7,657 bases of DNA from positions 1 through 7,657 of the forward strand of contig CAAGKL010000382.1 in NCBI GenBank assembly GCA_900770405.1, written 5' to 3'. A model generated the notes under the pieces. The model was not told where the DNA came from, did no database searches, and saw only the letters and a program-made list of their open reading frames with translations. Within the stretch, counting starts at the first letter, position 1, and every line of letters begins with the position of its first letter. A program made the translations under genes and the position numbers. Origin of the DNA: Clostridia bacterium. Its GTDB lineage: Bacteria; Bacillota; Clostridia; UBA1381. Of this stretch, positions 1 to 6,568 are shown piece by piece.

Positions 1-18
1 ACGACGCTCTTCCGATCT
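1..18. other. Illumina adapter remnant (non-biological)
   Basis: The first 18 bases, ACGACGCTCTTCCGATCT, are identical to the 3' end of the Illumina TruSeq universal/read-1 adapter. They lie at the very start of the window and stay in frame with the minus-strand gene, so a naive translation of that gene ends in about five false residues (DRKSV). This is untrimmed library sequence at a contig end. Genomic sequence starts at base 19. Confidence 0.97.
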
Positions 19-2198
19 TTGAGCGAGATGCTCTCATCAAGCTGCGCGCCCGCGCCGACGCTTACGCGCTTTACCGCCCTTTCGGCGAACATATACAAAT
101 CCTCGCTGCCGACCGCCCGCGCAAGCAGTATGCACACATTCCTCTCGCCGTCGGTGTTATTCTTAATCCGCACCGCGGCAGCCGCCGCGCCGTCGGCTCT
201 CTCCGCCGTTACCGCGCTTGCCGACAGCTCCCAGCCCGTCACCGAAAAGCTCGTTTTAAACAGCTGCTCTGCCGCCGTCTCGCCGAAAATATCCCGCACA
301 GCGCTCATATCTATCTCAAGCGTATTCTTGCTATACGCCTCAAATCCGTTCGCGTCGGGCGCGACCGCAAGCGTTTTTCCGTCGCTTGTCACCGCAAGCC
401 TACTGTCGTCAACCCTGTCGCCGTTAATGCTGACCCTGCCGTAGAGCTCGCCGAGCGAAATCTCGGTCGAAAACGGCACTTTTACGCTCTCAGGCGAGTC
501 GACCGAAATTTCTCCCGCGCCGACCGCGCTAAAGCTCCTGTTGCCGCTGTAGATATTGACGGCGAGCAGCTCCACGCCGGAAAATTCCGCCGCGCCGCCG
601 TCCGCATAAAGCCCGAGCCGCTCAAATATTTCAGTGCCGGCAAACGCCGCCGTGCCCGCCGCAATGCCGTTTATATAATAGCTCACGTTCCCTCCTTCAT
701 ACACTGCCTCAAGCAAAATCTCCTCGCCGGCTGCAAAGCTCTTTTCATAAGCGGTCTGCGGCTCTGCCGCACCGTCAGTCGAGGTATTTATGTAAACCGT
801 GACACTGCCGTCCTTTTCCGCGGCTCGCATAAGCCGCACCACCCTGCCGTCGGCGGCAAGCGCAGCCTCCGCCGCTGCGCCCTCATGTACCCGCACCGGC
901 GCTTTTACCAGGAATTTATACTCCTCCGCACTTTCCCGGAAGCTTTTCGACAGCGCCTGTGCGCCGTCGCCCGAAAGAGCAAGCACGCCGTCGGAATACT
1001 TCGCGCCCGAAAGCTCCCAGCTGCCGCCGGTAAGCTCCGCAACGTTCTTATCGCCCGACGGGTAGTAAATCTTCAGCCGCGACGCATTTTCCGCGCTGTC
1101 GGTGCTGCTTATAATCATATTCCGACCCACCGCGGCATTCTGCACGAGCATAAGCGATATTTCCGTGCCGCCGTTCTCGATTTCCGCCTTTGCGTAGTCC
1201 GTCACATCAAGCCGCGACCACTGTCCTTCCTGTGTCCGGAATGTGCCGCAAAGCTCGCCGCGCGCCGGCATATTATTATAGGTAATCGTGTCTTGCGACC
1301 AGTCGGAGGACATTTTATACGCCTCAATCGTCGTCACTGCGCTTTTAAGCTCGGACGCCTCGGTGTAGAGCGTCAGTATAGCTTTTTTAAAATCAGTCGC
1401 AGCCACAGCCGACAAATCAATTTTCACAACGCCCACGCGCGTCCCCGCCTTGATATACAGGCTGCCGGGGAAGCTCGTGTCCCTGTCGTCGGGGCGAACA
1501 TAGCCCACCTCGGACAACGCCAGGTTTGTATTTTCAAAATCCGACGGCAGCGGGGCTGTCTTTTTTGTAATTACCAGCTGCGGTCCGTCCGTCTCAGCCT
1601 CGCGGCTCACGATTTTGAGCGTCTTTCTCGCTGTCACCGACGAGCTCGTCTCGCCGAGAATTACTATCGTGAACCCCTTTTTATCATCTTCGAGCAGCGA
1701 GGTAACATAATCCGTCACATCTATCCTCGCAGCGGCGCTTGCCTCAACCGCCAAATCCGCTATATGCTCATAATTTTCCTCAATGTCGGTATACGCCTCA
1801 TATTCAGCCGTCGACGCCGTGAGCGTATCCTCCTCCCAATCGGTCATATCGGTTGCATATACACTCGCCTCACACGCCTTGTCGTCGGCGTTCTTCAGCA
1901 CGACCTCCGCCGTCTCCATGCTCTCTGCATCCTCCGCCGTAAGCTGCGACAGGTCAAATTTTATAAATATCGTGTGGTCGTTTTTATTCTGCGTAAGCTT
2001 TTGCGTCTGGCGCTTTGCAAGCAGAATCCCCTCCGCTCCGAAATTGGTATCCTTGCCGGTGCCGCCCTCGACGTATGTATCGGCGCACGCCTCAAGCTTT
2101 ACCGTCCCTGCCCGACCCGCGGCGTACCCGGTGCACATCGGCAGCGTCGACAGCGCCAGGACGGCAGCAAGCGCTCTGCCGCATATTGCATATCTCAT
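19..2198 (-). CDS. Secreted DNRLRE/CBM96-like multi-domain surface protein, C-terminus missing
   Basis: The frame is open from ATG at 2198 to the left edge, giving 726 true codons with no stop before the adapter. The start is supported by AGGAGG at 2205-2210 with a 6-nt gap, and by a promoter just upstream. Residues 1-27 form a signal peptide: R2 and R8, a hydrophobic run AALAAVLALSTLP-like, and a likely signal peptidase I cut near GYAA. Residues ~34-212 (starting KLEACADTYVEGG) and ~225-380 (ending RLKIYYPSG) are two diverged copies of the DNRLRE/CBM96-type beta-sandwich. Typical features are the N-terminal D-x-Y/S strand, LYxE-type strands, W-x-x-DT(I/L)T, and L/I-DVTDYV/A. Residues ~385-550 resemble a LamG/concanavalin-like fold (YYINGIAAG). 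Residues ~553-640 look like a bacterial Ig-like (SbsA-type) module, followed by another Ig/FN3-like segment. No catalytic domain is visible; one could lie in the missing part. Members of the CBM96 family bind polysaccharides such as alginate, so a role in binding glycans outside the cell is inferred. Confidence 0.85.
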
Positions 2199-2227
2199 AC
2201 AACCCCTCCTTTTTCGATTACGCCTTA

Positions 2228-2256
2228 ATTATATACACTCGCGCCGCACTTTGCAA
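2228..2256 (-). promoter_or_regulatory. Sigma-A promoter for the secreted protein gene
   Basis: Read on the minus strand, TTGCAA (2251-2256) and TATAAT (2228-2233) are separated by exactly 17 bases. This predicts a start near 2221 and a short leader of about 22 nt that carries the AGGAGG site before ATG 2198. The -10 is perfect and the -35 matches 4 of 6 consensus bases. The leader is too short to hold a riboswitch, so any control probably acts at transcription initiation. Confidence 0.75.
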
Positions 2257-2289
2257 CAGCTTTGCGGAAAGCCTTGTTTTATCCGCTAC

Positions 2290-2329
2290 CGCGTTTAAAT
2301 AATTACTATATATAAAGTAGAAAAACGCG
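2290..2329. repeat. Inverted repeat CGCGTTT/AAACGCG upstream of promoter
   Basis: CGCGTTT at 2290-2296 is the exact reverse complement of AAACGCG at 2323-2329. The centres are 33 bp apart, about three helical turns, and the spacer is AT-rich with an imperfect palindrome ACTATATATAAAGT at 2305-2318. The element lies 34-73 bp upstream of the -35 of the minus-strand promoter, where an activator could bind. A 7-bp arm is short, so chance is possible. The rest of the 2199-2448 gap holds only this promoter, the ribosome site and the terminator. Confidence 0.3.
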
Positions 2330-2388
2330 ATTGTGTATAAAATCAATATTGCCGTCAAAACCCGCATTGCGCCGCAGTTTTTTGCACA

Positions 2389-2423
2389 AAAATAACGGCA
2401 GATTTAAAATCCGCCGTTATTTT
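2389..2423 (-). terminator. Rho-independent terminator after the AraC gene
   Basis: AAAATAACGGC (2389-2399) pairs perfectly over 11 bp with GCCGTTATTTT (2413-2423). The inner GATTT/AAATC bases can extend the stem. Read on the minus strand, it lies 26 nt past the stop of the AraC gene and its 3' arm ends in a T run, so it fits as that gene's terminator and separates it from the secreted-protein unit. A second copy of GCCGTTATT follows at 2424-2432 and could pair alternatively with the same left arm. Confidence 0.75.
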
Positions 2424-2448
2424 GCCGTTATTAATTCTGTCCCAAAAA

Positions 2449-3300
2449 CTACTCCTTTAACACCGCTCTGCGCAGCTGCATCGGCGTATGCCCCGTGCGA
2501 TTTTTAAACACCCGGTAAAAGAAATCCGTGTCGGTATAGCCCACCATCGCGGCAATCTCCGTGATTTTCTTATCGGTATTCGCCAATAGCCGGCATGCCT
2601 CATTAATCCTCACCCGCGTCACATATTCGCGGTAGGTCATACCGGTTTCCTCCTTGAATTTTTTGCTCAGGTACGGCAGACTGTAGCTGTATTTCGCCCC
2701 CAGCTCGGAAAGCGTAGTTTTTTTGTCGTAGCTGCGGTAAATCTCCGCCTCTATCTGCCCGATTATGCCGCCGGTCTCCTTTCCCGTCAGGATATTGCGC
2801 GCCGCGGTAATGATTATCTCAATCAGGTACGCCCGAAGCATCTCCCGCCGACCGACCGCGTCCGCGTCATACTCGCGCTGCATTTGCTCCAGAATCCGCA
2901 GCACCACGCCGTCATCATCGTGGAAAATGCGGTTTTCGACCGTCAGATTTGTGCTGTCATATTGCAGGTGCAGCATATAATGCCGCAAAAGCGTCCCGAA
3001 ATCGTGGCAGTAAAGCAGGCTTTTATCCAGCAGCTGCGGCAGAAAAAGGCAATTTATGACGCACAAATCGCCGCCGGTGCTCCTGTATTCGTGCTCGGTT
3101 TTGTAGTCGATGATAAAATAATCGCCGCGGCGGATGCGTATGTCATTCGCCCCGTTTATTTTGTGTATCGCCTCGCCGTCAAGCACATACGCGAGCTCCA
3201 GGAAATCGTGCTCGTGCGGAAGAACCGATTTGCTCCCGCTTCGGAAAAATCGGATTACCTGCCCGCCATCGGTATCCCACACGGAAGTATTTTGGGACAT
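2449..3300 (-). CDS. AraC-family transcriptional regulator with cupin sensor domain
   Basis: This is an intact 283-residue protein, the usual size for a cupin-AraC regulator. Residues ~23-95 form the sugar-sensing cupin: HEHDFLEL at 29-36 carries the HxH and downstream Glu typical of this fold, followed by LDGEAIHKING and RRGDYFII. Residues ~110-190 are a helical linker. Residues ~190-283 hold the two helix-turn-helix motifs of the AraC DNA-binding domain: LSELGAKYSYSLPYLSKKFK near 197-216 and KITEIAAMVGYTDTDFFYRV near 245-264, ending in the characteristic GHTPMQLRR. The ATG is preceded by AGAGGTGA at 3305-3312. The gene diverges from the glycoside hydrolase at 3414 with overlapping promoters, so it most likely senses a sugar and activates or represses that gene, and perhaps itself. 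The effector cannot be read from the sequence. Confidence 0.93.
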   Translation of the reverse strand: MSQNTSVWDTDGGQVIRFFRSGSKSVLPHEHDFLELAYVLDGEAIHKINGANDIRIRRGDYFIIDYKTEHEYRSTGGDLCVINCLFLPQLLDKSLLYCHDFGTLLRHYMLHLQYDSTNLTVENRIFHDDDGVVLRILEQMQREYDADAVGRREMLRAYLIEIIITAARNILTGKETGGIIGQIEAEIYRSYDKKTTLSELGAKYSYSLPYLSKKFKEETGMTYREYVTRVRINEACRLLANTDKKITEIAAMVGYTDTDFFYRVFKNRTGHTPMQLRRAVLKE

Positions 3301-3352
3301 ATGCTCACCTCTTTTGATTAAATAAACCCGGTAAAACAGAAAATATACACTA

Positions 3353-3381
3353 TTGATTATATTATAATATGGTTTTATAAT
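3353..3381 (+). promoter_or_regulatory. Sigma-A promoter for the glycoside hydrolase
   Basis: TTGATT (3353-3358) and TATAAT (3376-3381) are separated by 17 bases. The predicted start is near 3388, followed by a ~26-nt leader with GAGGTGAT at 3401-3408 upstream of ATG 3414. The -35 is weaker than consensus (4 of 6), as is common for promoters that need an activator. The element overlaps the opposing promoter of the AraC gene. Confidence 0.65.
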
Positions 3382-3389
3382 AAAGTCAA
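3361..3389 (-). promoter_or_regulatory. Sigma-A promoter for the AraC regulator, overlapping the divergent promoter
   Basis: On the minus strand TTGACT (3384-3389) and TATAAT (3361-3366) are separated by exactly 17 bases, matching consensus at 11 of 12 positions. The predicted start is near 3354, giving a leader of about 54 nt before ATG 3300. Its -35 sits at the predicted start of the plus-strand transcript, and its own start falls in the plus-strand -35. The two promoters therefore share the same DNA. Confidence 0.7.
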
Positions 3390-3413
3390 GAATAATATCA
3401 GAGGTGATGTTAA

Positions 3414-6400
3414 ATGCTGTACAAAAAAAATAGTGAAAAGGCGCTTTCCGACGCGCTTTTCAAAAATCCGACCTCGGAATACCGCGGTGCGCCGTTCTGG
3501 TCGTGGAACTGCAAGCTGTCGGAGCAGGAGCTTTTGTGGCAGATTGACGTGCTCAAAAGGATGGGCTTCGGCGGGTTTCATATGCACCCGCGCTCGGGCT
3601 TTGCCACGGTATATTTAAGCGACGAGCATATGCAGCTCGTGCGCGCCTGCACGAAAAAAGCAAAGGACGAGGGTATGCTCGCCTGGCTCTATGACGAGGA
3701 TCGCTGGGCGTCGGGCTTTGCCGGCGGCTATGTCACAAAAGACAGGCGTAACTCAGCAAAATACCTGCTTTTTACCGCAAATCCGATAGACGGCACTCTT
3801 CCGAAAAATGACGCCATTCCCGTCGGTGCGCCGTATTTTTTCGCCGCATACGATATAACGCAAAATCCCGACGGCAGTCTCGATACATATGCGAAAATCG
3901 GTGAAAATGACGCCGCCTCCAGCAGAAAGCTCTACGTCTATGTCTGCACTGAGCAGCCCTCCGGCTGGCGCAACGGTCAGACCTACGTCGATGTTCTCAG
4001 CGCGCGCGCAGCGGACGATTTTCTCAAAATCACTCACGAAACCTACAAAAAGAGCGTCGGCGATTATTTCGGCAAGCAAATTCCGGCAATTTTCACTGAC
4101 GAGCCGAATTTTTACAGAAAAAATACCCTCGATTTCGCGCAGCAGGAGAAGGATATAACCCTCCCATGGACGACCGATTTCGATGAATATTACCGCGAAA
4201 AATGCGGACTTGATTTGGCGGCGCATCTGCCGGAGCTCCTTTTTGAGCTGCCCGGCGGCAAGCCCTCCGTCATACGCTGGCGCTATCATGACCTCATATG
4301 TGAGCTCTTCGCCGAGGCGTTTATCGACCGCTGCGGAAAATGGTGCGAAGAAAACGGCATTTACCTCACCGGGCATCTGCTCGCCGAGCAGACACTCGAT
4401 TCGCAGACAATCGCGGTCGGCGAGACAATGCGCCTTTACCGCGGCTTCGGCTTGCCCGGCATTGATATGCTCTGCGACAATATCGAGCTGTCCACCGCCA
4501 AACAGGCGCAGTCGGTCAGCCGCCAGCGCGGACAGGAGGGCGTGCTCTCCGAGCTCTACGGCGTCACCGGCTGGGATTTCGATTTCCGCGGGCACAAATT
4601 TCAGGGCGACTGGCAGGCGGCGCTCGGGGTGACCGTGCGCGTGCCGCACCTCAGCTGGGTGTCGATGAAGGGCTCGGCAAAGCGCGACTACCCCGCCTCG
4701 ATAAGCTATCAGTCGCCGTGGTATGAAAAATATTCCTACATAGAAAATCATTTCGCACGGCTCAACACCGCGCTCACCCGCGGCAAGCCGGTGGTAAATG
4801 TCGGCGTAATTCACCCGATTGAGAGCTACTGGCTCAGCTTTGGTCCCTCCGACGTGACGGAAAGCACGCGCACGCAGCTCGAGGAGCGCTTTGACAACGT
4901 TATCAAATGGCTGCTCTTCGGCACAATCGACTTCGATTTTATCAGCGAGGCACTTCTTCCCTCGCAGTGCGGCGAAATTTCCAACACACTTGCCGTCGGC
5001 GAGATGAATTATTCGGCAATCGTTGTGCCGGGCTGTCTGACGCTCCGCCGCAGCACGCTCGACATTCTCGCAAAATTCCGCGAAAAAGGCGGCAAGGTCA
5101 TCTTCCTCGGCAGCTGCCCGAAATATGCCGACGCCGAGTCTTGCGAGGAAATCTGCGCACTCTATGACGCGTGCGAGCATATCGACTTCGACCGCGTTGA
5201 ACTCCTCGGTTGTCTGGCGGACGAGCGCGCAATCGAAATCAGAAATTCCGACGGCAGTGCAGCGAACAATCTAATTTACCAGCTGCGCCGCGACGGCGAC
5301 GGGCTCTGGCTTTTCATCGCGCACGCAAAGAAAAATGCCGTCTGCGACAATGCGCGCCCGCAGGATACGCTGATAAAAATTCGCGGCAGCTACAAGCCCG
5401 TTATATACAATACGATTGACGGCGAAAAAGAAGAGCCCGCCTTCGGGCAAAAGGACGGCTGCACCCTGCTGCGCCACACCTTCTTCTCGCACGACAGCCT
5501 GCTTTTGCGCCTTGAGCCCGGCGAATGCTGCGCCGCGGAAGAAAAGCCCGCCCCGCTTGCTGTGCGCGAGCTGAACATCAAGGAAAATGTGGGCTTTGAG
5601 CTCGCAGAACCGAATGTGTATCTGCTCGATATGGCTGAATATTCGACCGACGGCGGCAAAACCTTCTGCGAGACGGAGGAAATCCTGCGCATTGACAAAA
5701 AAATCCGCGAAATCTATGACTACCCGCTCGCCGACGGCTGCGACATTCAGCCCTGGGCGATCGAGCCGGAGAAAATCGAGCATTTCCCGATTTTAAAATT
5801 CACCGTCGACAGCGAAATCGAGACAAGCTGCCGGCTGGCATACGAGTACGCGGAGGAAATCACGCTAAACGGCGAGACTGTCGAAATAATGCCGGACGGA
5901 TTTTTTGTCGACCATTCAATCAGCACGCTCGCGCTGCCGCCGCTGCGCGCAGGCAAAAACGAGCTGCTTATTAAAGTCCCCATCGGCAAGCGCATCAGCA
6001 TCGAGAATTTCTTCCTGCTCGGCAATTTCGGCGTGCAGGTTCGCGGCTGCGAAAAGACAATAACCCCACTCCCCGAAAAGCTCGGGTTCGGAGATATAAC
6101 CTCGCAGGGACTACCGTTCTACGGCGGAAATGTTGTGTATAAAATCATAGTAAATCTGCCTGAATGCCGGCTGCGCGTCCGCACGAATTATTACCGCGGC
6201 GCGGCGGTTGAGGTGTTCGTCGACGGCAAGAGCGCCGGGCTGATTGCCTTTGACCCCTATATGCTCGACCTCGGTGAGCTGGCGGACGGCAAGCACGAGA
6301 TTTCCTTCGTGCTCTACGGCAACCGCTACAACACCTTCGGCGCGCTGCATAATAACGACAAAAATCTCCGCTGGCTGGGCGGCCCTCTTACGTGGTACTC

Positions 6401-6485
6401 CACCGGCGATTGCTGGTCGTACGACTATCAGCTGCACCCGACAGGTATTCTCTCGGCGCCGATTTTCGAGTACTGCGAGCTTTGA
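3414..6485 (+). CDS. GH106-like glycoside hydrolase (putative alpha-L-rhamnosidase), cytoplasmic
   Basis: An intact 1023-residue protein with no signal peptide or membrane segment, so it probably acts in the cytoplasm on imported oligosaccharides. The N-terminal ~430 residues look like the catalytic barrel of GH106-type enzymes: YRGAPFWSWN (23-32), GFGGFHMHPRSG (51-62), AWLYDEDRWASG (90-101), AIFTDEPNFY (225-234), GHLLAEQ (320-326) and LSELYG (378-383). E230, E325 and E380 lie in conserved-looking strand ends and are the best candidates for catalytic acids; this is inference. Residues ~460-620 form a Rossmann/GATase-like segment (VGVIHPIESYW at 463, VIFLGSCPKY at 562). Residues ~800-870 and ~920-1015 form galactose-binding-like jelly rolls (EITLNGETV, VEVFVDGKSAG, DPYMLDL). 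GH106 members release terminal L-rhamnose from plant glycans and glycosides, but the exact sugar cut here is uncertain. ATG 3414 follows GAGGTGAT at the right distance. It diverges from the AraC gene, its likely regulator. No clear terminator follows, so read-through into yjdF is possible. Confidence 0.85.
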   Translation: MLYKKNSEKALSDALFKNPTSEYRGAPFWSWNCKLSEQELLWQIDVLKRMGFGGFHMHPRSGFATVYLSDEHMQLVRACTKKAKDEGMLAWLYDEDRWASGFAGGYVTKDRRNSAKYLLFTANPIDGTLPKNDAIPVGAPYFFAAYDITQNPDGSLDTYAKIGENDAASSRKLYVYVCTEQPSGWRNGQTYVDVLSARAADDFLKITHETYKKSVGDYFGKQIPAIFTDEPNFYRKNTLDFAQQEKDITLPWTTDFDEYYREKCGLDLAAHLPELLFELPGGKPSVIRWRYHDLICELFAEAFIDRCGKWCEENGIYLTGHLLAEQTLDSQTIAVGETMRLYRGFGLPGIDMLCDNIELSTAKQAQSVSRQRGQEGVLSELYGVTGWDFDFRGHKFQGDWQAALGVTVRVPHLSWVSMKGSAKRDYPASISYQSPWYEKYSYIENHFARLNTALTRGKPVVNVGVIHPIESYWLSFGPSDVTESTRTQLEERFDNVIKWLLFGTIDFDFISEALLPSQCGEISNTLAVGEMNYSAIVVPGCLTLRRSTLDILAKFREKGGKVIFLGSCPKYADAESCEEICALYDACEHIDFDRVELLGCLADERAIEIRNSDGSAANNLIYQLRRDGDGLWLFIAHAKKNAVCDNARPQDTLIKIRGSYKPVIYNTIDGEKEEPAFGQKDGCTLLRHTFFSHDSLLLRLEPGECCAAEEKPAPLAVRELNIKENVGFELAEPNVYLLDMAEYSTDGGKTFCETEEILRIDKKIREIYDYPLADGCDIQPWAIEPEKIEHFPILKFTVDSEIETSCRLAYEYAEEITLNGETVEIMPDGFFVDHSISTLALPPLRAGKNELLIKVPIGKRISIENFFLLGNFGVQVRGCEKTITPLPEKLGFGDITSQGLPFYGGNVVYKIIVNLPECRLRVRTNYYRGAAVEVFVDGKSAGLIAFDPYMLDLGELADGKHEISFVLYGNRYNTFGALHNNDKNLRWLGGPLTWYSTGDCWSYDYQLHPTGILSAPIFEYCEL

Positions 6486-6493
6486 CAGCCCGC

Positions 6494-6554
6494 CGCAAAA
6501 ACCGCATATTGACATTCTGTGCTGACGGAGGTATAATAATAGTCGGTTTTTGCG
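6494..6554. repeat. Perfect 11-bp inverted repeat framing the yjdF promoter
   Basis: CGCAAAAACCG at 6494-6504 is the exact reverse complement of CGGTTTTTGCG at 6544-6554, with 39 bases between. The left arm ends 4 bp before the -35 and the right arm begins at the predicted transcription start and ends against the AAGGAGGTG ribosome site. The arrangement suggests two operator sites around the promoter. In a transcript reading through from the hydrolase gene it could instead form a long-loop hairpin beside the ribosome site. Confidence 0.6.
6509..6537 (+). promoter_or_regulatory. Perfect consensus sigma-A promoter for yjdF
   Basis: TTGACA (6509-6514) and TATAAT (6532-6537) match the consensus at all 12 positions with the ideal 17-base spacer. 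The predicted start is near 6544, only ~25 nt before ATG 6569. Such a promoter should be strong unless repressed, which fits the inverted repeat around it. The leader is too short for the yjdF riboswitch often found before this gene family. Confidence 0.85.
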
Positions 6555-6568
6555 AAGGAGGTGGGCTT

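Noticed and set aside
2135..2191. Lipoprotein signal (LPMC at residues 19-22) in the secreted protein
   Set aside because: Met before Cys does not fit the lipobox (small residue at -1), and a normal cleavage site near GYAA follows.
885..2228. Long plus-strand frame of 447 codons
   Set aside because: It is antisense to the secreted-protein gene, its product is a low-plausibility Arg/His/Cys-rich sequence with no family motifs, it has no ribosome site, and it runs over the minus-strand promoter. The minus-strand frame has a signal peptide, a ribosome site and recognisable domains.
2884..3321. Plus-strand frame antisense to the AraC gene
   Set aside because: It is complementary to conserved cupin codons, has no ribosome site and encodes no recognisable domain.
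3753..5180. Minus-strand frame of 475 codons inside the hydrolase gene
   Set aside because: It is a shadow of the GH106-like gene caused by GC-rich codon use. It has no ribosome site and no family motifs, and it is fully overlapped by a convincing gene.
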